Program-made: the position numbers and the translations under genes
NCBI GenBank assembly: GCA_021831785.1
Contig: JAKBMB010000006.1
Span: forward strand, 62,001 to 126,000
DNA length: 64,000 nucleotides
Direction: 5' to 3'
Origin: Deltaproteobacteria bacterium
GTDB taxonomy: Bacteria > Desulfobacterota > Binatia > Binatales > Binataceae
Part shown: in pieces, positions 1 to 9,316 of the stretch
How the letters are laid out: each line of letters opens with the position of its first letter
How positions within the stretch are numbered: the first letter of the stretch is position 1
The notes under the pieces: generated by a model
The model's database searches: none
Told to the model about the DNA's origin: nothing
Seen by the model: only the letters and a program-made list of their open reading frames with translations

Positions 1-778
1 TCGCTGGAGGCACGCGTCCTTCCGTGCGCGGCTGGTCCGCGGTCACCGACGCCGGGGAGTCCGAGCAAATGTCATCGCGCCCGGTATGTTCCCGATGCAC
101 GTGAACACAACTTTATTCATCTAAAGTGACCTTTGATTAACTTTCGTAGTTTAATACTAGCGCGCCGGCTAGGCAAGGGGGGGTGCTGAATCAGGCGTAT
201 GTGGCGCTCGCCACGCACCCCAACCGCGGCCCGGCCAAGGCGTTTCCCCGGTATAGGTCGCCCAGAAGCCGCCTTAGGGTTGTTCGACGGCAAAAGCCGT
301 CATTGTGGGTCTAATAAGCCGAGCTTTTTCGGCGCATTGTTTGCCGTCTTCGAGCGGCGATCTTACTTCGACGAGCCGTTTACGCCGCGCCGCCTTCCGG
401 CGTTGCGCCCACTCTTGTCATCAGGAGAAGCCGTCGTTATCAGCGCTCGGTGAGCTGCTCGGCATGCATCATTTCAATCTCACGCGCCGTGCATTTGGCG
501 CGGTGCTTGCCGTACAACTCTTAGTGGTAGCTCAGGGCAGCCAAGTTGAGACTTCAACCTCGCTGCGATATAAGACAGAGGGTCAGGAGTAGGGCGCCAG
601 AGTAGTCGCCCGAGTCCGGAGAGTGCCCGTCAAGAATATCCTTGGTATTCGCGACAGTCCGGTGCGCCGCCCGTTCATTCGCGTACGAGCAATCGGTTCG
701 GAATCTCGGGTGAAATCTACCACCTGGATTTTTACAATCCCTCAGTTCTAGGCCGAGCGGAATAGCGAGGGAAGTGTG
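1..778. other. Upstream non-coding region
   Basis: I see no convincing gene here. A frame open from the window edge runs about 41 codons to a TGA near 126 and could be the tail of a gene outside the window, but its composition is not persuasive. AT-rich sequence around 105-160 is the likeliest promoter-bearing part. A short GCCGA/TCGGC hairpin lies near 320. The segment 627-634 (ccgtcaag) weakly resembles the repeat found before the dimethylformamidase operon. Confidence 0.4.
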
Positions 779-1840
779 ATGAGTGCGAACAGAGACGAAG
801 CGAGTGAGCTTGGAGTCGGCCCACCGCAGGTTCTTGCATCGGCCGCGACCGGCGTGATCGAATTGATCAGACGGATGGGCGGAGACGTCGATCGCATCTT
901 CGGCGCCACTCGCATAGACACATCGGTCCTCGACAGCCCGCTTAACGAACTTAGCCTCAAACAATACTGCGAGCTGTTTGAGCAGGCCGCGCGGCAAACG
1001 CAGTACGACAATTTCGGTCTGCGATTTGGGCACGGCTTCCAACCAAAACAGCTTGGCGCGTTAGGGTATCTCGCGATCAATTCGCCCACCATGGCCGCGG
1101 GGCTGCGCAATTTGTGCGATTATTTTCCGGCCCACCAACAAAGCTCGACGTTAGCTCTCCGCGAAGACCGCGAATTGCTGTATCTGGACTACCAGATCAA
1201 CGACGGTTCGATCGCCCGACGGCGCCAGGACGCTGAGTTGTCACTCGGCATGTTCTGCAACATTTTTCGCCACTGCCACGGCTCGCGCTGGAGACCAATC
1301 GAGATCCATTTCGAGCATCCTAGCCCTTTGGAGCCCAAGGAGCACGAAGCGCTTGTCGAAGCGCCGGTGGTCTTCTCCCAGCGCATCAATTCGATCGTTT
1401 TCCGCCGCGCCGACCTCGAAGGTGCAATGCCCGACCCCGATTCCTATCTGTTTAGCCTGATTGAGCCGTTCATGCGCAAGCGGCGCGCCCGCCCGCGCCC
1501 TGATGATCTGGTCGGCCTGGTACGGCGGAAGATCGAAGCTCATCTCGATAACGGCAATCCGCGCATTAAGAAAGTGGCATCCGAACTGGGCCTCACGAGT
1601 TGGACACTGCATCGGCGCCTTCGCGATCTTAACGTCAACTTTCACGACTTGGTGCGTGGCGCTCGGCGTCAACTCGCGCTGCGCTATCTCTCTGAAGCCC
1701 ATCTTCCCTTGACTGAGGTGGCCTTCCTACTGGGATACTCCGAGCAAAGCGCCTTCACTCGCGCCTTCAGGCAATGGACCGGGATGGGGCCGGCGCGCTA
1801 TCGGCGCTTGCTTGTCACGGCGCGAGAGCGGCGAGAGTAG
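779..1840 (+). CDS. AraC-family transcriptional regulator
   Basis: A DNA-binding activator or repressor of about 353 residues. The N-terminal two thirds resemble the arabinose-binding-like ligand domain of OruR/ArgR-type AraC proteins. The last 100 residues carry two helix-turn-helix motifs (VASELGLTSWTLHRRL and VAFLLGYSEQSAFTRAF) and the typical PARYRR ending. The ATG at 779 is preferred because GGGAAG precedes it by four bases; a GTG lies directly before it. It converges on the minus-strand amidase and transporter operon, whose promoter holds AraC-like direct repeats, so it is the natural candidate regulator. The ligand is unknown; an amide or amine is inference. Confidence 0.9.
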   Translation: MSANRDEASELGVGPPQVLASAATGVIELIRRMGGDVDRIFGATRIDTSVLDSPLNELSLKQYCELFEQAARQTQYDNFGLRFGHGFQPKQLGALGYLAINSPTMAAGLRNLCDYFPAHQQSSTLALREDRELLYLDYQINDGSIARRRQDAELSLGMFCNIFRHCHGSRWRPIEIHFEHPSPLEPKEHEALVEAPVVFSQRINSIVFRRADLEGAMPDPDSYLFSLIEPFMRKRRARPRPDDLVGLVRRKIEAHLDNGNPRIKKVASELGLTSWTLHRRLRDLNVNFHDLVRGARRQLALRYLSEAHLPLTEVAFLLGYSEQSAFTRAFRQWTGMGPARYRRLLVTARERRE

Positions 1841-1923
1841 ATGCTGTCGGCGGTGGCAGCGGAAAATCTCACGACGTGCGCGACAAGCGCCGGCGCCCGG
1901 TTCCGACTGCGCGGACCACGAGA

Positions 1924-3348
1924 TCAAACTGCATTCTTTGCCTGCGGGCCTTCCGGTTCGTCGCAATACCCAAGCGCCTCGCCGGCATCTTTGCTGTAGC
2001 TAATGCGCGACCAATTGATTAAGTGATGCGGTCCGATGTCTTCCCCGACCGAGCTATGGCCGTAATAGCCGGTGCCGATTACGATTGAGGGCGCCCTACT
2101 GCCATCCGACTCGACAGTCCCAGAGCTGCATGGGTTGTTGGCAATGATTCGCAACGCCTTCAGTGCCGACGCGAAGGCCATGATGGTTCCGGGGTCGCGG
2201 CTATGGATAGCGGCCGAATGGCCCCCGCCGGCGTACCGCAAAATCGCGCGGCTAACATCAATCCCCGCCTCAGCGTAGCGCACGCGGCAAAGACCCAGGA
2301 CCGGAAAAAGCTTTTCACGGCAAAACGGTTCCTCCGGTACGGCTAGATCAAATGGCGCAAGCAGTACCTTTGTTTTGGGTGGAACACGAAAGCCCGCCTG
2401 ACCGGCGATCCACACGGCGTGCTTTCCCGTGACGGCCGCTTCGAACCGCCCGCCGGGAAACAGATATTTTCGCAGCCGATCGCGCTCGACCGGGGAGCAT
2501 AGATGCGCCCCGTAGGCCTTCAGATGGCGCAGCAGCCGGTCGGCAATCCCTTCCTCGACGATCAGGACGGATTCGCTGGTGGACAGAAGCGAATTGTCAA
2601 ACGACTTGCTGGCCGCAATGCACTTGGCGGCCTTGGCCGCATCAGCCGTTGCGTCGACCAACACCGGCACATTGCCTGGCCCCGCGCCGATCGCCGGATT
2701 ACCCGAGCGGTGAGCGGCCCGTAGGACGCTCATTCCGCCTGTGGCGAGGATGACATCGATCCTCGGGTCGCACATGAGCGCCTCGTTAAGCTCCAGGCTG
2801 GGCTCGTCGATGACCTGGATGGCACCATCTGGCGCACCGGCTCGCAGTGCCGCGCTGGCCAGAACTCGCGCTGCGCCGGCGGAGCAGATCTTAGCTCGTG
2901 GATGGGGACTCACAATGATTGCGTTGCGAGTCAACAGCGCGCAAATTATCTTGAAGAGGACCGTGGACACCGGGTTGGTCGACGGCGTGAGCGCAAACAC
3001 CACGCCGGCCGGCCGCGCCACCGCGACCAGCCTGCGCACTGGATCAAGGCGCGTACCGACCAAGAGCTCGCGGCGGTAGTACCCAAAGGTGCCGCGGGTG
3101 CACAATTCAATCTGCGTCCGCTTGTCCTCAGCCACTCCGAAGCCGGTTTCCCGCACGGCTTTTTCGGCGTAGTAGGCCGCCCTGGCGAAGCCAGCCTCGG
3201 CGGCTGCGTGTGCGATCCGGAGCGTTCGCTCCCGGTCTAATCGGGAGAAGGCGCCCGCGGCCCAGCGCGCGCGCCCGACCATCATGCGCACCCGCGCAAG
3301 GTCCAGTGCAAGCTCGTTCGCGGCGTCAGGCGCGATCAGTTCTGCCAT
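1924..3348 (-). CDS. Acylating aldehyde dehydrogenase homologue with Ser at the catalytic Cys
   Basis: 474 residues, the length of CoA-acylating aldehyde dehydrogenases (AdhE N-domain, EutE/PduP, sulfoacetaldehyde dehydrogenase SauS). Family hallmarks are present: TPSTNPVSTVLFK near 121, TRNAIIVSPHPRAK near 140, and GAGPGNVPVLVD near 222. Where the family has SKTFDN-x3-C, this protein reads SKSFDNSLLS, so the nucleophilic Cys is Ser256 (codon TCC at 2583-2581). Canonical thioester chemistry is therefore doubtful; the protein may have altered activity, be inactive, or carry a sequencing error. It is the last gene of the operon and overlaps the aminotransferase end by 13 bases. A partner converting an aldehyde made by the aminotransferase is inferred. 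Confidence 0.85.
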   Translation of the reverse strand: MAELIAPDAANELALDLARVRMMVGRARWAAGAFSRLDRERTLRIAHAAAEAGFARAAYYAEKAVRETGFGVAEDKRTQIELCTRGTFGYYRRELLVGTRLDPVRRLVAVARPAGVVFALTPSTNPVSTVLFKIICALLTRNAIIVSPHPRAKICSAGAARVLASAALRAGAPDGAIQVIDEPSLELNEALMCDPRIDVILATGGMSVLRAAHRSGNPAIGAGPGNVPVLVDATADAAKAAKCIAASKSFDNSLLSTSESVLIVEEGIADRLLRHLKAYGAHLCSPVERDRLRKYLFPGGRFEAAVTGKHAVWIAGQAGFRVPPKTKVLLAPFDLAVPEEPFCREKLFPVLGLCRVRYAEAGIDVSRAILRYAGGGHSAAIHSRDPGTIMAFASALKALRIIANNPCSSGTVESDGSRAPSIVIGTGYYGHSSVGEDIGPHHLINWSRISYSKDAGEALGYCDEPEGPQAKNAV

Positions 3349-4844
3349 GTGCGAGCTCCCGTTGAATTCCGCCCGAGATCTTCATCGCCGCTCACGGAAG
3401 ACCCGCCCGCTGCGCCTCTTGGATGGTCGGATCCGGAAAGAGCCCCCGTTTTTTCATCGCGCGCTTGCTTGAGGCGGTTGCGGCCGACCGCGTGGCCAAC
3501 CTCGGTAACGAGCTCGGCGGAGCGCCGCGCCGCGGGCGATCGACGAGCATTCTCGGGCCGCGCCCGCTTGCGCAACCCGCGCACTTCCCGCCGCGCCTCG
3601 CCGATCGACACCTCGACTCGATCAAGCAGCTCTTCGCACAGCTCGCGCGGCATAAGAATGCCCGGTTTAAACTGAAGGACACGGGGATCAAGGCTCGAGA
3701 AGATAGCCCAGACTCCGTTGCGGTACAGCGCCCTCATCACGTACATGGCGCCGCGCGGATGGTCGAATTCCAGGCCCATGACCAAGCCATTCTGGCGGAT
3801 GCCGATGAAGAAGTCGCGGTAGAGGGCCTGTATCTCGCGCAGCCCGGCGCCGATCAGTTCGGATATATACTGCACGAACGAGCGCACCTCGGGCCGCTGG
3901 CATATCTCCAGCACCTTGAGCGCCACGACGCAGCCGAGCTCGGCGCCGCCCGTCGTTGACATATGGCCAAAGCCGTCTTGCTTGAGCCAGCCTGCGTGAC
4001 GCTTGCCGACCACAGCGCAGGCGAGCGGATAAATGCCGCCGCCGATACCTTTGGCGGTCACCAAAATATCCGGCTCCACGCCGTATTTCGTGATTGCCCA
4101 CATCTGCCCGGTGCGCATCAGTCCGGTCTGGACTTCGTCGGCGATGTAAAGCGCGCCGTACTTCTCGCACAACCGCTTGACCCCGGGTAGATAGCCCTCT
4201 TTGGGCATGGGAAAGCCGTAGGTCGCCGGAATCGTCTCCATAAGCACGCCCGCCGCGTCGCGCCCCTTGAGTGCCCGCTCCATAGCGTCGAGATCATTGA
4301 ACGGCACCTGCGCGAAATCTTGCGGCGCACCTTCGCTGAGGAACAATTTCGAGAAGCGCTGGTCCCCGGTGCATACGGCGAGCCCCGTGTGGCCATGATA
4401 GGCCTTGATGATGGAAACGATCTTGCGTCGCTGCCTGGCGTGCCGCGCGGTCTTTATCGCGATGTCAATCGCTTCGCCGCCCGCACTACCATAGATCGTG
4501 TACTGCAGCTCGCCCGGGCAAACTTTGGCCAACTCTTCGGCGAGCGCCGTGCGCGCCAACGAGGGAAAGTGATGATTCCCGATGTCGAAGCGTTTCATCG
4601 CCTCGATCAGCGTCGCGATCAGCTCCGGGTTGCGGTGGCCGAGATTGTAAGTGCCGCCGTTCAGATGCACGTCGATAAGGCGTTTGCCGCTGATATCGTA
4701 GAGGAAATATTCTTCGCGCCGATCGATCACCAGATCGATGCCAAAGTCCTTCCAGAACTGAGTCTTACCAGGGTTCCAAAAGGTTTTGGACCGTTCAAAG
4801 AAGTCCTCCTTCGAGGCGTATGACCTGAAGCCGTAGTTGTACAT
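3336..4844 (-). CDS. Class III (omega) PLP aminotransferase
   Basis: A pyridoxal-phosphate aminotransferase of the acetylornithine/GABA/taurine type. Visible motifs are GSAGGEA at 119-125 (phosphate binding), AYHGHTG near 148, DEVQTG at 236-241 and TAKGIGGG with the Schiff-base Lys265. It moves an amino group from an omega-amino substrate to a keto acid and releases an aldehyde. A strong GGAGGAG site precedes the ATG. The enzyme fold should end near residue 430; the last 70 residues are Arg/Ala/Ser-rich, look disordered and run over the start of the next gene. Substrate is not deducible. Pairing with an acylating aldehyde dehydrogenase recalls taurine-sulfoacetaldehyde routes, but that is inference. 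Confidence 0.9.
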   Translation of the reverse strand: MYNYGFRSYASKEDFFERSKTFWNPGKTQFWKDFGIDLVIDRREEYFLYDISGKRLIDVHLNGGTYNLGHRNPELIATLIEAMKRFDIGNHHFPSLARTALAEELAKVCPGELQYTIYGSAGGEAIDIAIKTARHARQRRKIVSIIKAYHGHTGLAVCTGDQRFSKLFLSEGAPQDFAQVPFNDLDAMERALKGRDAAGVLMETIPATYGFPMPKEGYLPGVKRLCEKYGALYIADEVQTGLMRTGQMWAITKYGVEPDILVTAKGIGGGIYPLACAVVGKRHAGWLKQDGFGHMSTTGGAELGCVVALKVLEICQRPEVRSFVQYISELIGAGLREIQALYRDFFIGIRQNGLVMGLEFDHPRGAMYVMRALYRNGVWAIFSSLDPRVLQFKPGILMPRELCEELLDRVEVSIGEARREVRGLRKRARPENARRSPAARRSAELVTEVGHAVGRNRLKQARDEKTGALSGSDHPRGAAGGSSVSGDEDLGRNSTGARTWQN

Positions 4845-4949
4845 CGACGCTCCTCCGAGCGGGCGCGAAGGCGCTCGCAGTGTGCGCTGTTAAGGCCGCG
4901 TCTGACGGCCCCGCGCGAAAAGGGGTGCTCTGGCTGGACCTGTTTTTTT

Positions 4950-5723
4950 CTATTCCAGCGCCATGAGCGACTCCGGAAGCACTTGGCCGCCGTCGATGAC
5001 CAGAGTTTGGCCGGTGATGTAGGCGGCCTCGTCCGAGGCAAAAAACAAAGCTGCATGAGCGACGTCTTCAATCGAGCCTAGTCGCTTCAGCGGAATCGAA
5101 GCGGCCATCTTTTCGAGATAATCGGCGCCAAGGCCGTCGAGACCCTCGGTTTTGATGTTGCCGGGCATCACCGCGTTGATGGTAATGCTGTACGGGGCGA
5201 GCTCGATCGCGGCTGTGCGAATAAAGCCGAGTTGGCCGGCTTTGCTGGCGCCGTAATGCGCCCACCCAGGGTATCCGGTAATCGGTCCGGTGATTGACGA
5301 TACCACCACGATCCGCCCCTTGCCCTTGCGCTTCAGCGCCGGCAGGCAGGCCTTGATGGCCAGGAACGTTCCCTTGAGATTGACCGAGAGAACTTCGTCC
5401 CAGCACTCGGGTGTGAGGTCATCAAGCTTGGCGGCAGGGTAAATTCCGGCGTTGGCGCACAAAATGTCAATCCCGCCGTGGCGCTCGACCGCCGCCTCGG
5501 CCATGCGCTGCATGTCGGTCCAGTTGCCGACGTCGGCAGCTAAGGCCGAAGCCATGGCGCCTGTCGCCCGCAGTTCGCTCATCGCCGCCTCGGCAGCTCC
5601 GGGGTTACGCGCGACACCGAGCACACGGGCGCCATTTTTCGCAAAGACCCGCGCAATTCCCCTGCCGATGCCCTTACTGGCGCCGGTGACAATGACGGAT
5701 GACCCCGCGATCGATGTCAGCAT
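4950..5723 (-). CDS. SDR-family oxidoreductase (FabG-like)
   Basis: A 257-residue short-chain dehydrogenase. It has the NAD(P)-binding TGASKGIG at 13-20, the NAG structural motif, the catalytic Ser (SSITG) with Tyr-x3-Lys (HYGASKAG), PGNIKTE, and the IDGG C-terminal motif of classical SDRs. It interconverts a hydroxyl and a carbonyl in the cytoplasm. GGAGG stands before the ATG, which supports this start. It lies between the importer genes and the aminotransferase on the same strand, 105 bases before the latter, so it probably handles an alcohol or ketone intermediate of the imported compound. The exact substrate cannot be told. Confidence 0.88.
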   Translation of the reverse strand: MLTSIAGSSVIVTGASKGIGRGIARVFAKNGARVLGVARNPGAAEAAMSELRATGAMASALAADVGNWTDMQRMAEAAVERHGGIDILCANAGIYPAAKLDDLTPECWDEVLSVNLKGTFLAIKACLPALKRKGKGRIVVVSSITGPITGYPGWAHYGASKAGQLGFIRTAAIELAPYSITINAVMPGNIKTEGLDGLGADYLEKMAASIPLKRLGSIEDVAHAALFFASDEAAYITGQTLVIDGGQVLPESLMALE

Positions 5724-5865
5724 CGATAACCTCCTTTATCAGGGCCCCGGCCAGTTCGCGCCACCGCCCGCGGCGTGCCCCGCAACAACCGTCAGCGCGG
5801 GCCCAAGGAACGCCCGCCGCAGCCGTTGCGGCGGACGCACGCCGGCTCGCCCGCCCCGCGGGTTT

Positions 5866-6897
5866 CTACTTTTGCGCGGGCGCCATCTCCTTTGGCTGGA
5901 TGGCGCTCAACTGGCGGGAGCCGCGCGGCCGCAGATGACGCCCGAGCGCTTCCAGGCCGCCATAAAGGCCGTTAGGCCACAGGACCGCAAACAACACGAG
6001 CATCAAACCCAGCCCGAGAAGCCTCCACTCGACGAACTCTTTCAAGACCTCGTCCACCACCATGAGAGCTGTAGCCCCGAGTAACGGCCCCCATATTTGT
6101 CCGACTCCGCCGATAATCATCATCGACAAGAGAAAGAGGGTCTGCGAGAGATAAAGGGTGTTGGCCCCCATCACCCGGAAATGTCCGGCGTAAACCGCCC
6201 CCGCCAAACCGGTAAACAGCGCCGAAGCCGCGAAAACCAGAAGCTGATATTTGAACCGGCTGATGCCGCGAGATATGGCATAGACGGCGTTGTCGCGCAT
6301 TGCCTGGAATGCAAGCCCCAGGGGGCTGCGGATGATGAACACCGAGAAGATCGTGGCCGCGCAGAGCACCCCCAGCGCGAGGAAATAGTCGCCGAAGGCC
6401 GTGTACTTGTAAGGCAAGAGCTGGTGAAAACCGAAGTCGCCGTACCCGGTCAAACCTCGCGTCCCGCCGGTGAAGTTGCGGCAGGTAACTCCTTCCATAT
6501 AGAAGCACTCGGTGTCAGTGATGATTAGCAAATACATAGTTTGCGTGATCGCCAGCGTGAGCAGCGCCACGTACGCGCCCCGCAGCCGCAAGCACGCGAC
6601 GCCGACCAGCGCGCTGAAGATCGCCGCCGCCAAGCCGCCGGCGAACATCGCCAGCCATAGCGACCAGCCGAGGTAAAGCCCCAGCATCCCGGTCGCGTAG
6701 CCGCCAACCGCGAAAATGGCCATCTGGGCCAGCGAGAATACGCCCGCCACACCGAACACCAGGTTCCATTGGGTTACCACTGTCGCCCAGACAAAAAACA
6801 GCGTCATCTCCTCGATAACGTAACGAGTTGGCCATGCGAAAGGCACGAGTATCGCCACGATGAGGGCTAAAAGACCGATGGTTGCATCGCGCCTCAT
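5866..6897 (-). CDS. livM: Liv-type ABC transporter permease, LivM family
   Basis: An inner-membrane permease of the hydrophobic amino acid/amide uptake (HAAT) family. About 343 residues with roughly ten hydrophobic segments. Family sequence is clear: AIFAVGGYATG, an arginine-rich cytoplasmic loop near FIIRSPLGLAFQAMRDN, and MMIIGGVGQIWGPLLGA. I start at the ATG at 6897 (MRRDATIGLLAL) because the longer reading frame would overlap livH by 160 bases with non-membrane, Cys/Ser-rich sequence. It partners LivH in forming the pore. Confidence 0.9.
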   Translation of the reverse strand: MRRDATIGLLALIVAILVPFAWPTRYVIEEMTLFFVWATVVTQWNLVFGVAGVFSLAQMAIFAVGGYATGMLGLYLGWSLWLAMFAGGLAAAIFSALVGVACLRLRGAYVALLTLAITQTMYLLIITDTECFYMEGVTCRNFTGGTRGLTGYGDFGFHQLLPYKYTAFGDYFLALGVLCAATIFSVFIIRSPLGLAFQAMRDNAVYAISRGISRFKYQLLVFAASALFTGLAGAVYAGHFRVMGANTLYLSQTLFLLSMMIIGGVGQIWGPLLGATALMVVDEVLKEFVEWRLLGLGLMLVLFAVLWPNGLYGGLEALGRHLRPRGSRQLSAIQPKEMAPAQK

Positions 6898-6913
6898 CGC
6901 ACCGCCGCAGGGC

Positions 6914-7792
6914 TTAAAACCGCTGTGTCGAACCGCGGCCGAACACGCCGTAAGGTCGCCAGACAAGCGTGAGAATGATGAGCAACAGCATGGCGGGGAA
7001 GCCAAAACGCACGCCGAGAAAAAACTGCACGGCCGCTTCGAAGATGCCCAGCGCGAAGGCCGCGTATAGGGCGCCATAGATGTTGCCTAATCCGGCCACG
7101 ACGCACACGATAAACGCCTTGAGCATAGGGTCGTATCCCATCGTGGGCGCCAACGTAGTAATGGTGCTGAGCATCACCCCGGACAGCGCGGCCAGCACGC
7201 CCGCGATTGTCAGAACCTGGAGGTATACGACCTTTACCGGTACGCCCATCAGCAGAGCGGCGGCGCGGTTCTGCGACACGGCCCGGATCGCCCGGCCCAT
7301 CCTGGTGCGCTCAAGCACCCATCCCACCGCTATCATCGCGACGATCGACATAACCAGAATGCCGATGCTCTCGTAAGGGATGTAGGTAGCGGCGATATTT
7401 ACGCCCCCCTCGATACGTATCGGCTGCCTGAGCGGATAGGCTCCGAAGGTTTGCAGCACCACGTTCTCGAAAATCAGAGCGAGACCGACGGTGGCGATGA
7501 TGACGTTGGTCTCGAAGGTCGCGCTTTCGAGCATGAATCGAACGACGAAGAAATAAGTCCCAGCGCCAACGGCGGCGCCCGCAAGAGCGGCTAAAGCGAG
7601 TGCGAGTGGCGCGGACATGCCCAAGAACACCGCGCCGGCGTACGCGGCGTAGCCACCGACCACCAGAAAGGCGCCCTGCGCCATGTTAAGCACGCCAACC
7701 GCACCCCATGCGAGCGATAAGCCGATCGTGCTTATTGCGTACATCGCTCCCAGCGTGAGTCCGCTCACCAGAATCTGCACAAAGGTGTTCAC
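6914..7792 (-). CDS. livH: Liv-type ABC transporter permease, LivH family
   Basis: 292 residues, almost wholly membrane-spanning. The N-terminus QILVSGLTLGAMYAISTIGLSLAWGA and GVLNMAQGAFLVVGGY match the LivH family, as does the loop RTRMGRAIRAVSQNRAAALLMG that docks the ATPases. A GTG start lies nine bases after the livF stop. With LivM it forms the transmembrane channel for the solute delivered by the downstream-encoded periplasmic binding protein. Confidence 0.92.
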   Translation of the reverse strand: MNTFVQILVSGLTLGAMYAISTIGLSLAWGAVGVLNMAQGAFLVVGGYAAYAGAVFLGMSAPLALALAALAGAAVGAGTYFFVVRFMLESATFETNVIIATVGLALIFENVVLQTFGAYPLRQPIRIEGGVNIAATYIPYESIGILVMSIVAMIAVGWVLERTRMGRAIRAVSQNRAAALLMGVPVKVVYLQVLTIAGVLAALSGVMLSTITTLAPTMGYDPMLKAFIVCVVAGLGNIYGALYAAFALGIFEAAVQFFLGVRFGFPAMLLLIILTLVWRPYGVFGRGSTQRF

Positions 7793-7801
7793 GGACGCGC
7801 G

Positions 7802-8527
7802 TCAGCTCCCCAGGTAAGTCTCAAGCAAGTCTTGATGATCGAAGAGCGCATGCGGCGCGCCCTCCCAAACGATGCGTCCGTCGTCGAGAAGGTAGACCAG
7901 GTCGGCGATGTCCACGATGCGGTTGGCGTTCTCCTCGACCAGCAGAATCGTCCGGCCGCGCGCCTTTAGATTGGCGATTACGGAGTACACTTGATCTATC
8001 GCGAGCGGGGCGAGCCCCAGCGAAGGCTCGTCGAACATTAAAAGCTCACCGCCGGACATCAGCCCGCGGCCGATCGCCAGCATGCGCCGTTCGCCGCCCG
8101 ACAGTGTGTTCGCGGTCTGGAGCCGCCGCTCCCACAACGCCGGCAACAGCCCGTAAACCTCCTCCAGCCGCCGAGACGCCACCGCGTTCGCCGCCGGAAG
8201 GTACGCCCCCATCATCAGGTTGTCCGCGACGCTCATCGCGGAAAACAACAAGTCGCCTTGCGGGACGTGCACGATGCCCTGTGCGACTATGTTGTTCACT
8301 CGCCGGCCGACGATGCTCGTTCCGCCGAATCGAATATCGCCGGCCGTTAACCGCAGCAGTCCGGAGACGCAGCGCAGCAGCGTCGTCTTGCCATGGCCGT
8401 TAGGACCAATCAGCGTGGCCAGTTTGCCTTTGGCCAGCGTCAGCGAGACGCCGCGCAATACCTCGTGGTCCCGGTAGCCCGCAACCAGGCCGCGAATTTC
8501 GAGCAGCGCCGGAGCATCCATCGTCAT
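7802..8527 (-). CDS. livF: Liv-type ABC transporter ATPase, LivF family
   Basis: A 241-residue nucleotide-binding subunit. Walker A is GPNGHGKTTLL, the ABC signature LSGGERRMLAIGRGLM, Walker B LLMFDEPSLGLAP, and the switch His lies further on. It overlaps the livG stop as ATGA, indicating translational coupling. It drives import through LivH/LivM together with LivG. Confidence 0.93.
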   Translation of the reverse strand: MTMDAPALLEIRGLVAGYRDHEVLRGVSLTLAKGKLATLIGPNGHGKTTLLRCVSGLLRLTAGDIRFGGTSIVGRRVNNIVAQGIVHVPQGDLLFSAMSVADNLMMGAYLPAANAVASRRLEEVYGLLPALWERRLQTANTLSGGERRMLAIGRGLMSGGELLMFDEPSLGLAPLAIDQVYSVIANLKARGRTILLVEENANRIVDIADLVYLLDDGRIVWEGAPHALFDHQDLLETYLGS

Positions 8528-9315
8528 GAAGCGGCCACGAGCTGGGACAACCGCCGCGCCGTGGCGTCGCCCAGATATACCGAGACAACCGTAGGATCGC
8601 GCACCATACCTTCGGGTGAACCCTCGTAGATCTTTTCCCCATGCTGCATGATAATAATCCGCGCGCAGAGCTGGACCATGAACCGCATGACGTGCTCGAT
8701 CAGAACGATCGTCAGGCCGCGGCCTGACAATGATCGAACAACCTTCATCACTCGATCGATTTCGCTGGGATTAAGACCACCCACCGGCTCGTCCAACAGC
8801 AACAGCAAAGGCTCGGTCGCCAGCGCGCTGGCGAACATGGCAAGTTTACGGTCAAGTATGGGCAGATTCCTGATGGGAACCTCCGCGCGCTCGCGCAACC
8901 CAACCGCCTCCAGCGCGCGATCGGCCCGCGCAAGCGTGCCGCGATCGAAGACCAGCGGCGGCATCAGACGCAGTCTATGGCCGTAGGCCGCGCCGATCAC
9001 GACGTTCTCACGCAGCGTCATGCTGTCGAAAGCGGCAACGGATTGGAACACACGCGCAAGCCCGCGGTGGCAAAGCTCCTGAGGCGAGGCCGTGATCACG
9101 TGCTCGCCATTGAATAGAATAGAGCCGGCATCGGCCGGCTGTAGCCCGGCGATGACGTCGAACAAGGTGGTTTTGCCGGCGCCGTTGGGCCCGCCGATAC
9201 CGACTATTTCTCCCGCGCGCACGTCGAAGCTGAGCGCCCTCACGGCTGCCATCGCGCCATAGTATTTCGACACGCCTTGACATGACAGCAGCGCCGCGGA
9301 GTTACCGGCGGCCAT
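8524..9315 (-). CDS. livG: Liv-type ABC transporter ATPase, LivG family (variant signature)
   Basis: 263 residues. Walker A GPNGAGKTTLF and Walker B LLLLLDEPVGGLNPSE are intact, and the long LivG insertion is present. The signature segment, usually LPYGxQ in this family, reads NLPILDRKLAMFASALA and lacks the glycine. Similar diverged signatures occur in some HAAT ATPases, so this may be a family trait and not decay; the site would be completed by LivF's normal LSGGE. One base separates it from the binding-protein gene. Confidence 0.9.
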   Translation of the reverse strand: MAAGNSAALLSCQGVSKYYGAMAAVRALSFDVRAGEIVGIGGPNGAGKTTLFDVIAGLQPADAGSILFNGEHVITASPQELCHRGLARVFQSVAAFDSMTLRENVVIGAAYGHRLRLMPPLVFDRGTLARADRALEAVGLRERAEVPIRNLPILDRKLAMFASALATEPLLLLLDEPVGGLNPSEIDRVMKVVRSLSGRGLTIVLIEHVMRFMVQLCARIIIMQHGEKIYEGSPEGMVRDPTVVSVYLGDATARRLSQLVAAS

Positions 9316-9316
9316 G

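Noticed and set aside
6898-7077. Sixty-residue N-terminal extension of LivM
   Set aside because: Cys/Ser-rich sequence overlapping livH; the ATG at 6897 starts at a normal first helix.
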